Of a stretch of DNA of 56,840 bases, positions 42,841-51,264 are shown piece after piece. Positions within the stretch are counted from its first letter, which is position 1. Each line of letters starts with the position of its first letter. This DNA comes from Kluyvera georgiana ATCC 51603. GTDB lineage: Bacteria; Pseudomonadota; Gammaproteobacteria; Enterobacterales; Enterobacteriaceae. A program made the position numbers and the translations under genes. The notes under the pieces are model-generated. The model had not been told where the DNA came from and did no database searches. It was given only the letters and a program-made list of their open reading frames with translations. The stretch lies in contig NZ_LXEU01000044.1 of NCBI RefSeq assembly GCF_001654985.1, forward strand, positions 1-56,840, in the 5' to 3' direction.

Positions 42841-43431
42841 ATGGCAAAGAAAAAGACGTTTAGTTTTGCTCACCTCATTGGTCTTGGCCCTTCCGCTTCT
42901 GAGGAAGAAGAGGATAAAAAAGCCAAAAAAGCGAAAGCCCGTCGCGCGGAAGAGGATGAGCGCGAAGATGATGCCGATGATGATGAGCGCGACGACGACG
43001 CGGAAGAAGACGAACGCGACGATGATGCTGAAGATGACTGCGATGATCCGGATGCGTCAGAAGATGATGATTCTGAAGACGACGGCGACGACGATCGCAA
43101 AGAGAGTAAGGCGGTAAAAAATGCACGCGCTGCTGAGCGTAAACGCTGCGCCCGTATTTTCGGCAGTAAGCATGCAGCTGCGAATCCTTCACTGGCCGCG
43201 TCACTGGCTTTCAATACCGGGATGAGTTCTGCGGCAGCAATTAATGTCCTAGCCTCTTCGGCTCCGGCCGCAGCCGCATCTCAGCCATCCCGTAAACGCT
43301 CTCTCGATCAGCGTATGCAGGAAAGCCACCAGGTCCGGCTTAATCCGGATAGCGGACAGAAAGAGACCGGAAAGTCTGCGCTGGTAAGTAAAATGACCGG
43401 CCTCTACAACTCCACAAGAGGAGAGAAATAA
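42841..43431 (+). CDS. acidic-repeat scaffold protein
   Basis: A 196-residue protein in the scaffold (Nu3) position. Residues about 20-80 are an extremely acidic repeat built on E/D-D-E-R-D/E-D-D-A (DEREDDADDDERDDDAEEDE and beyond), encoded by a low-complexity GAT/GAC repeat. The C-terminal part (ERKRCARIFGSKHAAANPSL... SSAAAINVL) matches the end of lambda-type C/Nu3 proteins and should bind the capsid protein. The repeat length is likely variable between relatives. Confidence 0.83.
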   Translation: MAKKKTFSFAHLIGLGPSASEEEEDKKAKKAKARRAEEDEREDDADDDERDDDAEEDERDDDAEDDCDDPDASEDDDSEDDGDDDRKESKAVKNARAAERKRCARIFGSKHAAANPSLAASLAFNTGMSSAAAINVLASSAPAAAASQPSRKRSLDQRMQESHQVRLNPDSGQKETGKSALVSKMTGLYNSTRGEK

Positions 43432-43835
43432 TGGATCAGTTTGGTCAGAATGCGTTTGCGCCTGGCATGAAGAGCGCGCTGTTTGTTCCGGATCAGCTTG
43501 TCGCTGGCACGCTCCAGCTGGTGACTGACACCGGGATCATTACGGGCGGTGCCTTTAAGCGTGGTACTGTCCTGGGCCTGGTGGCTGCCAGCGGGAAATA
43601 CACGCAATGTGTGAAAACGGCTGAAGATGGCAGTCAGTTACCCGTTGCTATTCTGGTTGATGATGTTGATGCATCGTCTTTCGATCAGAACGGCGGCCTG
43701 TATCTGATGGGGGAATTCAACCAGCACCGAATTATTTTTGATAACTCCTGGACGACCGCTGACCTGAAAAAAGCGCTCCGACCGCTGGCTATCTTCCTGA
43801 AAGACAGTGACCAGGCACCTGTAACCACCTCCTGA
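43431..43835 (+). CDS. head decoration protein D
   Basis: A 134-residue capsid-stabilising protein that trimerises on the expanded head, of the HDPD family (FKRGTVLGLV, PVAILVDDVDASSFD, GEFNQHRIIFD). It overlaps the scaffold stop by 1 bp. A short stem (43899-43914) lies between it and the capsid gene. Confidence 0.9.
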   Translation: MDQFGQNAFAPGMKSALFVPDQLVAGTLQLVTDTGIITGGAFKRGTVLGLVAASGKYTQCVKTAEDGSQLPVAILVDDVDASSFDQNGGLYLMGEFNQHRIIFDNSWTTADLKKALRPLAIFLKDSDQAPVTTS

Positions 43836-43932
43836 TTTCCCCCACGGCTCTCCTGACGAATGCTTTAACCGGCAGGGGCTGGCTCGTTTAAATTTTTTGC
43901 CAGCTGCGGCTGGCACTATCAAGAGACTGAAT

Positions 43933-44982
43933 ATGGAAAATATTTTTGATACCAGCGTGCTGGTGCAGGTTGTTCCTAACCTGAAAACCAGTCAGAACTG
44001 GCTGCTCGATCGCTTCTTCCCGAATGTCGTAACTTACGAGACTGAAGAAGTGGCGATTGATGTTGATGTCGGCCTGCGTCGTATGGCGCCGTTCGTCTCC
44101 CCGCTGGTGGAAGGTAAGCTGGTCGAATCCCGTAAATACCAGACCAATACCTTCAAACCGGCATACATCAAAGATAAGCGCGCGCCGGACCTGCGCAAAC
44201 CTATCCGCCGCCAGATTGGTGAGCGTATTGGCGGGGAATATACCGCTGCCGAGCGCGAAATGCTGAACCTTCAGTTTGAAATGACTGACCAGATTGACAT
44301 GATCAACCGTCGTCTGGAATGGATGGCGGCGAGTGCGCTGGTGTCTGGGACCGTAACCGTCGCCGGGGAGGGCTATGAAACTCAGGTGGTGGATTTCGGG
44401 CGTGCTTCGGATCTGACCATCACTCTTAGCGGCTCGGATAAATGGCCACTGACCGTTGCAGCTGGCGCTACCAATACCCAGCCATCAGATGACATTGAAA
44501 TCTGGCAGACTACTTTCCTGAAAGAGTCCGGCTCTGTCGCCACGGATCTGGTCTTTACGAATAAGTCATGGCGTGCATTCCGACTGGATACCACCATCAA
44601 GGATAACGCCATTACATTCCCGGCGCTGAGCCCGTTTGGTAACCAGATTAACGCCGGCCCACAGGTAATGAAGGGCGCAATTTATAAAGGGCGCTGGGGT
44701 AACTTTGACCTCTGGTTATATAACGACTGGTTTATTGACCCGCTGGATAACGTCGAGAAGCCTATGATCCCCGATGGCGCTGTCATTATGAGTGGTGCCG
44801 ATCTGATGGGTACCCGCGCCTTTGGCGTTATCCTGGACCCGGCTTTCAACTACGGTCCGCTGGCTTATGCGCCAAAATCCTGGGTGAAAGAAGATCCAGC
44901 CCAGCGTCTTATCCTGATGCAATCCTCCCCGCTGGTTATTCCGAGCCGGGTAAATGCATCCCTCTGCGCAACGGTGGTCTGA
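43933..44982 (+). CDS. major capsid protein E
   Basis: A 349-residue lambda gpE-family capsid subunit (HK97 fold). Typical elements are LDRFFPNVVTYETEEVAIDV, APFVSPLVEGK and a C-terminal LIPSRVNA-like end (SSPLVIPSRVNASLCATVV). The start at 43933 (MENIFDTSVL) follows AAGAGA; codons upstream to 43897 are not conserved. Confidence 0.95.
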   Translation: MENIFDTSVLVQVVPNLKTSQNWLLDRFFPNVVTYETEEVAIDVDVGLRRMAPFVSPLVEGKLVESRKYQTNTFKPAYIKDKRAPDLRKPIRRQIGERIGGEYTAAEREMLNLQFEMTDQIDMINRRLEWMAASALVSGTVTVAGEGYETQVVDFGRASDLTITLSGSDKWPLTVAAGATNTQPSDDIEIWQTTFLKESGSVATDLVFTNKSWRAFRLDTTIKDNAITFPALSPFGNQINAGPQVMKGAIYKGRWGNFDLWLYNDWFIDPLDNVEKPMIPDGAVIMSGADLMGTRAFGVILDPAFNYGPLAYAPKSWVKEDPAQRLILMQSSPLVIPSRVNASLCATVV

Positions 44983-44983
44983 T

Positions 44984-45364
44984 ATGGCAAAACAACCTAA
45001 TACCGGGCTGGCTGATGATCTGAATGCAGAAGGATCTGCCAAAGACGGCCTGAGCGTTGACGACCTGAATGCTGGCGATAACACCCAGGAAAAACAGCCT
45101 TTGAGCAAAACAGATGATGCCGAATTGTCTGTTGATGACGATGGTGGTGACGAAAAATCCGGAGACACTGAATCGCAGGAGTATGTGGTGTTGAAAGGGA
45201 ATTGCATTCGTCATGACGGGGAGATGTACCGCGAAAATATGCGCATCCCTGTAACCGGCAAAGATGCTGAGCGTCTTCTGCAGTCCGGCGTTATTGCTGA
45301 TGTTGATGTGCTTCGTAAGCGAGTTCTTGCTTCTCAGCCATCAGTTTCAGTTACGACAGGGTAA
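44984..45364 (+). CDS. head-completion protein in lambda FI position
   Basis: A 126-residue protein with an acidic, Asp/Gly-rich N-terminal half (about 1-70) and a compact C-terminal domain (YVVLKGNCIRHDGEMYRENM to the end). Position between capsid and FII suggests an FI-like role in packaging or capsid completion, but the sequence is only position-based evidence. Confidence 0.65.
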   Translation: MAKQPNTGLADDLNAEGSAKDGLSVDDLNAGDNTQEKQPLSKTDDAELSVDDDGGDEKSGDTESQEYVVLKGNCIRHDGEMYRENMRIPVTGKDAERLLQSGVIADVDVLRKRVLASQPSVSVTTG

Positions 45365-45368
45365 TGAC

Positions 45369-45728
45369 ATGGGCGTGGACTGGGATTCTCATCTTCTGAG
45401 TCCGCTGCATGATGTCTTTGGCGATGAGCACGAGTACCGTCCACGTAACGGTACTCCTTTTACAATTAACGGGATTTTTGACCGTGGTTATGCGCAGGTT
45501 GCTGAAAACCTTGATGGCGATTCAGAAATTAACACCTCCAGCCCGATGTTGGGTGTACGCGATGCTGAATTTCGCAAGCTGGGTAAATCGCAACCTGCTG
45601 TATCTGACCGGGTATTTATAAAGACGGTCGGTGGTCACATCATCAATCAGTTATTTGTTGTGTCAAACGTCGAACCCGACAGTCATGGCGGATCTCGTCT
45701 TGTCCTCAATGTGGTAAAACCGCGATGA
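45369..45728 (+). CDS. FII-like head-tail connector
   Basis: A 119-residue protein in the position and size range of lambda gpFII (117), which joins head and tail. The start at 45369 (MGVDWDSHLLSPLHDVFGDE) follows ACAGGGT; the longer upstream frame overlaps the previous gene. It overlaps the tail terminator gene by 4 bp. Confidence 0.75.
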   Translation: MGVDWDSHLLSPLHDVFGDEHEYRPRNGTPFTINGIFDRGYAQVAENLDGDSEINTSSPMLGVRDAEFRKLGKSQPAVSDRVFIKTVGGHIINQLFVVSNVEPDSHGGSRLVLNVVKPR

Positions 45729-46270
45729 ATTCAGCAGCGATTCGGCAAATGGTTGTCACTGCACTAACCGGGACAACCAGCGCGGGCGACCGCGTATTCT
45801 CTCCACGCGACTGGTCAACTTCACCAGATATGTATCCTGTGTTGTTGGTTCAGACGCCTTTTGAACAGAAAAAATCACAGGGGCGTAATACCCCTGCTTT
45901 TACCACCCTCACCACTGTCAGGATCACTGGGCGCGTTCAGGAGTATGACGGCGATACAGTGGATGATGGAGCCATGCGGGCAGAGCTGGCGCTTGAAAGC
46001 CTTCGCGAGCAGGTGGAGCGCGCGGTGATCAACAGCTACGAACTGACGCGGAATATTCAGAAATACGCGGAAGTTCGTTCAACCATCAATGTTGATTCAG
46101 AAGGAGAGGCCCATATGGGGCAGCTTCTTTTCGAGATCGACATAGAGCATTACCAGGGGCCGGAAGATTTTTATCCTGTCCAGTCGGTTCCCCTTGAGGG
46201 CATGGATATTGCGGTCGACATGCCAGACGGCACAGTTAAACCGGGTATCAGCCTCAATCTTCAGGAGTAA
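45725..46270 (+). CDS. tail terminator-like protein (Mu gp37 type)
   Basis: A 181-residue protein that would cap the sheath and tube at the head end. The pattern (PRDWSTSPDMYPVLLVQTPFE, RVQEYDGDTVDDGAMRAELALESLREQVERAV) fits tail-terminator proteins of contractile phages. It begins the Mu-like tail block, marking the head-tail module junction. Confidence 0.75.
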   Translation: MNSAAIRQMVVTALTGTTSAGDRVFSPRDWSTSPDMYPVLLVQTPFEQKKSQGRNTPAFTTLTTVRITGRVQEYDGDTVDDGAMRAELALESLREQVERAVINSYELTRNIQKYAEVRSTINVDSEGEAHMGQLLFEIDIEHYQGPEDFYPVQSVPLEGMDIAVDMPDGTVKPGISLNLQE

Positions 46271-46273
46271 TCC

Positions 46274-46471
46274 ATGTTTGTTAAGCCGAACAACGGGCTC
46301 AGCGTTCGCTGCCCCGTCAAGGGCATCCCATTGCCTAAAGAGGGTGCTGAAGTACCTGACAATATTTTCTGGCGTCGCCGTCTGAGCGATGGGGACGTGA
46401 TCCTCTCTAAAAAGGATGAGGGCGCGCCAGAGAAACAATCATTACCTAAAAAAGCGGGAGAAAATGAATGA
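46274..46471 (+). CDS. DUF2635-family tail gene (Mu gp38 type)
   Basis: A 65-residue protein with the family start MFVKPNNGLSVRCPVKGIPLP and the motif VPDNIFWRRRLSDGDV. Function unknown, but it is constantly found directly before the sheath gene in Mu-like tails. It overlaps sheath by 4 bp. Confidence 0.88.
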   Translation: MFVKPNNGLSVRCPVKGIPLPKEGAEVPDNIFWRRRLSDGDVILSKKDEGAPEKQSLPKKAGENE

Positions 46472-47970
46472 CCGTACCTTTCGCTCGTGTTCCCGATAAC
46501 CTGCGGGTAGGGCTTTTCTTCGTTGAGTTTGATAACTCAATGGCGAATAACGCCACTGCCACGCAGCGCACCCTGCTTATCGGTGGGATGCTCAGTACCG
46601 GCTCAACCCTGCCTGGTATTCCGCAGCGAGTTTCCTCTTCGGATACCGTCGGTGAGCTGACAGGAAAAGGGGGAATTCTGCAGGCCATGATGGCGGCGTA
46701 TCAGAAAAATGATACCGCAGCCGAAGTCTGGATCCTGCCGCTGGAGGAAGACTCCGATTCCATGGTGGCTGCAACCGGCACCATTAAAGTGAGCAGCGCA
46801 CCGACGGCAACCGGAGTGATCTCCCTTTATATTGCTGGTGAGCGCATTCAGTTGACCGTTGTAGCAACAGATACGGTGGCAGCGATCGCCACCTCTCTGG
46901 CCGCGGCGATTAACGCAAAAACCACGCTACCTGTAACCGCCAGTGCGACTACGGATACCGTAACCCTGACCGCGAAGAATCTTGGTGCTACGGGTAATGG
47001 GATCGACATTCGCCTGAACTTCCTCGGCTTACCTGGAGGCGAGTCCACACCTGCAGGCCTGGAACTGACGATTACTGCTATGTCTAACGGAGTCGGGGCT
47101 CCGGATATTACCGGCGCGCTGGCAAACCTGCAGGATCGGACATTCGATTTCATCATCAACCCTTACGACGATACAACCTCGTTGAATGTGATGAAGGAGT
47201 TCCTGTCAGACACTGGCGGTCGCTGGGCATGGGACAAGCAGCTTTATGGCCATTCCTTTGGTACCACCACCGGGACTTACGCCCAGCTCGGTACCAAAGG
47301 TGAGCTGCGCAATAACCAGCATGAGACCCTGCTGGGCGTAAATAAATCGCCGTCCCCTTCCTGGGCATGGTCTGCAGCTTACACCGGCGCAGCTGCGGTG
47401 AGTCTGCGTAATGACCCCGGCCGCCCGCTACAGTCGCTCGCTGTTCAGGGGGTGCTTGCGCCAGAACTGCAGGATCGCTTTGAGCTGACCGAGCGTAACA
47501 ATCTGCTGTACAGCGGCATTTCGACATTTACGGTCGATGACGATGGCACGGTGCGCATTGAAAACCTGATCACCACCTACCAGAAAAACAGCTATGGCGA
47601 TGCAGATGATAGTTATCTGGAAGTGGAGACGCTGTTCAGCCTGATGTTTGTGACCCGCTACCTGCGAACAGCGGTGACCAGCAAGTTTGGCCGTATGAAG
47701 CTTGCTGCGGACGGGACCCGATTTGCACCTGGCGCGGCGATCGTCACGCCAAACATTATCAAGGCCGATCAGATTGCCGAGTACCAGACTCTGGTATGGA
47801 ACGGTTATGCGCAGGATGCGGAGGCATTCGCAAAAAATATCATCGTCGAGCAGAACGCCAAAAATCCGAACCGCGTCGATGTGCTGTGGCCGGGAACCCT
47901 CATGAACCAGTTGCGCATTTTCGCGCTGCTCAATCAGTTCCGCACTCGGGCTGAATCAACAGGAGCTTAA
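46468..47970 (+). CDS. tail sheath protein (Mu gpL type)
   Basis: The 500-residue contractile sheath subunit. The N-terminal region (VPFARVPDNLRVGLFFVEFD) and C-terminal region (MNQLRIFALLNQFRTRAE) match the family, with an Ig-like insertion in the middle (about 110-210, Thr/Ala-rich). It establishes that this phage is a myovirus. Confidence 0.93.
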   Translation: MTVPFARVPDNLRVGLFFVEFDNSMANNATATQRTLLIGGMLSTGSTLPGIPQRVSSSDTVGELTGKGGILQAMMAAYQKNDTAAEVWILPLEEDSDSMVAATGTIKVSSAPTATGVISLYIAGERIQLTVVATDTVAAIATSLAAAINAKTTLPVTASATTDTVTLTAKNLGATGNGIDIRLNFLGLPGGESTPAGLELTITAMSNGVGAPDITGALANLQDRTFDFIINPYDDTTSLNVMKEFLSDTGGRWAWDKQLYGHSFGTTTGTYAQLGTKGELRNNQHETLLGVNKSPSPSWAWSAAYTGAAAVSLRNDPGRPLQSLAVQGVLAPELQDRFELTERNNLLYSGISTFTVDDDGTVRIENLITTYQKNSYGDADDSYLEVETLFSLMFVTRYLRTAVTSKFGRMKLAADGTRFAPGAAIVTPNIIKADQIAEYQTLVWNGYAQDAEAFAKNIIVEQNAKNPNRVDVLWPGTLMNQLRIFALLNQFRTRAESTGA

Positions 47971-47973
47971 ACG

Positions 47974-48345
47974 ATGGCAGGTGATACTACTAACCGCCTG
48001 GCGGGAACCGCCTATGTCACTGTTAACGGTGTGACGGTAATGGTGGAGGGCTCGTTTAAATACCAGGCTGCCACCGTAAACCGTACCACCCTGACAGGGA
48101 TGGATGGTGTGCACGGATATAAGGAAAAACCTGTGGCGCCATACATTTCTGCCCGACTGCGTGACAGTGGCGGAACGAATGTGCAGGGCTTTAACCAGCA
48201 GACGAACGTCAACGTGATCGCCGAGCTGGCTAACGGGAAAACTATTATTGGCCGTTCACTCTGGACGGTCAACGTCCAGGAAGTGGAAAGCGAAGATGCA
48301 GTATTTGATGTTCGCTGGGAAGGCCGCGACGTAACGGAGAACTAA
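47974..48345 (+). CDS. tail tube protein (Mu gpM type)
   Basis: A 123-residue inner tube subunit (RLAGTAYVTVNGVTVMVEGS, TVNRTTLTGMDGVHGYKEKP). It forms the rigid pipe around the tape measure. It starts 3 bp after sheath and precedes the assembly chaperone by 1 bp. Confidence 0.92.
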   Translation: MAGDTTNRLAGTAYVTVNGVTVMVEGSFKYQAATVNRTTLTGMDGVHGYKEKPVAPYISARLRDSGGTNVQGFNQQTNVNVIAELANGKTIIGRSLWTVNVQEVESEDAVFDVRWEGRDVTEN

Positions 48346-48346
48346 G

Positions 48347-48625
48347 ATGGCTGAGATTGAACGCGTCAAAATTATTCCCTTAACCGTAGCGCTGGATGAT
48401 GCCGCGGAGAAGACCACCTATACGCAACTGGAGCTGAAAGCGCCAACGCTAAGCCAGGCGGAGCAGTTTTATGAGAAACAGGCTGCGTCAACGACGCTTG
48501 CGGCGATGCGCCTGCTTATTGCGCTGGTTTCCGGTACGCGTGAAAGCGTGCTGCAGCCGATGGATTTTCTCGACTTCCGTAAGTGTGAGGAGTATCTGCT
48601 CAGTTTTTTGACCTGGAAGCCCTGA
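48347..48625 (+). CDS. tail assembly chaperone, zero-frame product (Mu gp41 type)
   Basis: A 92-residue protein that coats the tape measure during tube assembly. It ends with a short tail (LLSFLTWKP) in the zero frame. A slippery heptamer near the end allows a -1 shift to a longer product (see the next two entries), as in most long-tailed phages. Confidence 0.85.
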   Translation: MAEIERVKIIPLTVALDDAAEKTTYTQLELKAPTLSQAEQFYEKQAASTTLAAMRLLIALVSGTRESVLQPMDFLDFRKCEEYLLSFLTWKP

Positions 48626-48774
48626 CAACCTGGCAGGAAATGGCCGCTGACGTCACCTTCTATTTCCGCTGGTCTGAGGACAGGGCGTGGGGAATGACCC
48701 GCGCCCGGCTGAAATGGTGGGTGGCGCAGGCATCCCGGATAAACAAGCTTAGGAAACCTGACGACGATGAGTAA
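48347..48774 (+). CDS. tail assembly chaperone, -1 frameshift product
   Basis: After the slip the frame stays open for 54 codons to TAA 48772-48774: DLEALTTWQEMAADVTFYFR, then tryptophan-rich, basic sequence (KWWVAQASRINKLRKPD). This adds a GpE-like extension to the chaperone, like the E+E' and G-T products of P2 and lambda. It overlaps the tape measure start by 8 bp. The coordinates include the 1-nt shift. Confidence 0.78.
48604..48610 (+). other. programmed -1 frameshift heptamer T TTT TTG
   Basis: T604, TTT (48605-48607), TTG (48608-48610) in the zero frame is an X XXY YYZ slippery site. After the shift, reading continues as GAC CTG GAA GCC. A downstream pseudoknot was not identified. Confidence 0.75.
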
Positions 48775-50650
48775 TTCTTTTGATTTTGAGCTGGTGGCCA
48801 GCGACCAGGTTAGCGAGGCTATTGACCGCATTAATGAGGCTGTCCGTGACCTGGAGCCGAAGCTAGATAAAACCAAAGAAGGGCTCAAGTTAGGCGGCCA
48901 GGAAACAGCCGACGGACTGAATGGTTTTATTTCGCGTCTTGAAAATATGTCGAAGAGCGCGCGGGATAACGTGCAGTACATCGGCGATATGGTTCCCCCG
49001 CTGAAAATGGTGGGGGAGCTCGCGGGCAAGATGGGTACACTGGGGCTGGTTGGTGCTGCCGGATACGGGCTGAAACAGGTCGCTTATGGTTTTCGGGAGG
49101 CATCCCGTCAGGCCTATAACCTCGATGTCTCGGCAAAAAATGCGGGGATGCGCGTTGACGATTTTACCCGACTTTCCGGGGCTATGCGTATTCTTGGAGC
49201 AGACAGCGAGAGCGCTAATGCATCAATAGAGGGTATTTTCAAAGCATTCAATGAGGCTGCCAGCGGTAAAAACGAGGGGGTTATGGCCGCGATGGCGCAA
49301 ATTGGTGCGCAAATCCAAAAAAACAGCGATGGGTCAGTAAATACCCTTAAAACACTGGAGTCTATTGCAAAAATTTTCCCAACCCTGAGACCTGAACAGC
49401 AGAAATCCACAGCCGATGCACTTGGGCTGACACCCGAATTGCTGGCGCTAATGCGTGAAGGCGAGCGTATGAAAAAGCTGCTGGCAAAATCGGATGAATT
49501 TGGTCTGACTGTGGATCCGGCGCTGAACCAGCAGTTGAGTGAAGTGAACGGCACAATGAATGAGCTCAGCGCATCCTGGGATGGGCTGTGGCAACGTTCA
49601 AAAAACAAGGCACTCAAGACCATTCTCTCGGATGGTTCGGTCAAAGACGGCCTCGAAGGTGTTACTGATCTGTTTACTAACGGTGACTTTACCGGCCTGT
49701 CTCATGCTCTCGGTTTTATCAACAGCGATGATGCTGCAAAGTTACGACGAATTCAGAATGATAAGACGCTATATAACAGTTTGCCCCGTAGTGAACGTGG
49801 ACAGGTTGACGCGGGTTTCATGACTGATGCTGTAAGAAAGCGGTACGATGCAAATTACCGCGCGGCAGATTCTGCGATTCAGTTACAAAATGACATGGCT
49901 GCAGTAACAGCCCCACGGACTGCCGGGAGCAAATATGTGCCTTACCGCCAGAATGGCCAGTATGATGACTTACTGAATGAAGCTGGCCTGCAATACGGTG
50001 TTGATCCCCGTCTGCTGAAAGCCATTATGACTCAAGAATCTGGTGGAAATTCTCAAGCTATCAGTAGAGCAGGCGCGAAAGGATTGATGCAAATTATGCC
50101 GTCAAATTTTAATTCGACTGGGGTTACAGACTGGACTGACCCACGTCAGAACATTATGGCCGGGGCAAAAATCATGGCTGAAAACCTGAAAAGCTCAGGC
50201 GGTAATATTCCGCTGGCGCTTCGTTATTACAACGGGGGGTATGATACTAGCCGCTGGGGGCCGCAGAACCAGGCTTATCCTGGGGCGGTTCTTGGACACT
50301 ATCAGAAAATAATTAATGAAGAACCACTAACCCGCGATGCTATCCCAGAAAACCAAGCCAATGAGCAATCAGCAGGTATCGGTATCAACCTACCTGTTCA
50401 ACCTAGTGATGATTCGGCTTACCCAGATAGTGAGGTTAATAATAAATCTACAGGCACTGGGATTATCCAGCCCACCCAGCCTAACGCAGACCAAAATCAG
50501 GCTTTTGCCGATAAGCTTACCAGCTCATTTAAAAGCGCTGTTGAAGATCAGAAGATGAAGCTTGAAATCACCCTGGTCGACGGCAAAGGTGGCAGGAAGG
50601 AGTTCAATACCCAGAATGGCGGACGGATAACGTTACCCATGGCTTATTAA
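48767..50650 (+). CDS. tape measure protein with lytic transglycosylase domain
   Basis: The 627-residue protein sets tail length and is ejected with the DNA. Coiled coils occupy about 1-80 and 200-290, with a hydrophobic segment (TLGLVGAAGYGLKQVAYG) near 91-108. Residues about 400-515 form an SLT-type transglycosylase domain with catalytic Glu424 (TQESGG), GLMQIMP (439-445) and YYNGG (487-491), which would open the peptidoglycan during infection. It is relatively short for a tape measure. Confidence 0.93.
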   Translation: MSNSFDFELVASDQVSEAIDRINEAVRDLEPKLDKTKEGLKLGGQETADGLNGFISRLENMSKSARDNVQYIGDMVPPLKMVGELAGKMGTLGLVGAAGYGLKQVAYGFREASRQAYNLDVSAKNAGMRVDDFTRLSGAMRILGADSESANASIEGIFKAFNEAASGKNEGVMAAMAQIGAQIQKNSDGSVNTLKTLESIAKIFPTLRPEQQKSTADALGLTPELLALMREGERMKKLLAKSDEFGLTVDPALNQQLSEVNGTMNELSASWDGLWQRSKNKALKTILSDGSVKDGLEGVTDLFTNGDFTGLSHALGFINSDDAAKLRRIQNDKTLYNSLPRSERGQVDAGFMTDAVRKRYDANYRAADSAIQLQNDMAAVTAPRTAGSKYVPYRQNGQYDDLLNEAGLQYGVDPRLLKAIMTQESGGNSQAISRAGAKGLMQIMPSNFNSTGVTDWTDPRQNIMAGAKIMAENLKSSGGNIPLALRYYNGGYDTSRWGPQNQAYPGAVLGHYQKIINEEPLTRDAIPENQANEQSAGIGINLPVQPSDDSAYPDSEVNNKSTGTGIIQPTQPNADQNQAFADKLTSSFKSAVEDQKMKLEITLVDGKGGRKEFNTQNGGRITLPMAY

Positions 50651-50711
50651 AAGATGATGGTATAAGGTGTGAATGTAAGATTTTAATTCAACACAGCGCT
50701 TGGATATTTCT

Positions 50712-51209
50712 ATGAAAAAGATTACAGCTTACTTGTCTCTATCTCTTTTAATTATACCTTATGCTGCTCAGTCGCAGAGTTTAGCCAAGTGGGTGTATCC
50801 CAATGGCATACCAACACTGAAGCAGGATAGCAGAGGTATGGATGCTTTTGAGTTTGCTCTCGCTGTTACAAACTCGTCAACTGGTCAGGTGTCAATTCTT
50901 GATTTTCGACCAAACACCGATGCTGAATCTTCGTGCTATGGTATACATGAATACAGCAACCCCAAAATAAGAGATATTTCTCCAGCAAAAATCGCAGGGA
51001 AATATGTAAAAATGATATCTATTTGCCTTGGGCAGAGTAGCGGGATAATCCAACCAAAAACAGAAGAGGGAAAGAAATATTTTAATGGATTAGTGTTTAC
51101 AGGTGCACCATTAGATATTTATCTCTCCGATACTAAATTTATTTCATTCCCTGCATCAGACACTGACTCGATGAAGAAAAAACTATCGGAACTAAATTCA
51201 GCAATGTGA
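50712..51209 (+). CDS. exported protein, cargo gene inside the tail operon
   Basis: A 165-residue protein with a signal peptide (MKKITAYLSLSLLIIPYAAQSQ, cleavage about residue 20). The mature part has two cysteines (SSCYG and ISICLG) likely disulfide-bonded in the periplasm. No family recognised. It is AT-rich, interrupts the otherwise tight tape measure to gpN order, and has its own terminator. A -10 like TATAAG (about 50,660) may serve it. Probably a lysogenic-conversion moron. Confidence 0.75.
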   Translation: MKKITAYLSLSLLIIPYAAQSQSLAKWVYPNGIPTLKQDSRGMDAFEFALAVTNSSTGQVSILDFRPNTDAESSCYGIHEYSNPKIRDISPAKIAGKYVKMISICLGQSSGIIQPKTEEGKKYFNGLVFTGAPLDIYLSDTKFISFPASDTDSMKKKLSELNSAM

Positions 51210-51220
51210 CATAAATAAGT

Positions 51221-51250
51221 AAAAAAACCGCCGATATGGCGGTTTTTTTA
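51221..51250. terminator. terminator of the tail-operon cargo gene
   Basis: ACCGCC (51227-51232) pairs with GGCGGT (51238-51243), extended by A/T tracts on both sides, so it can act in both directions. Late transcription must pass it, presumably helped by Q. Confidence 0.85.
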
Positions 51251-51264
51251 TTTCCGGAGGTGAG

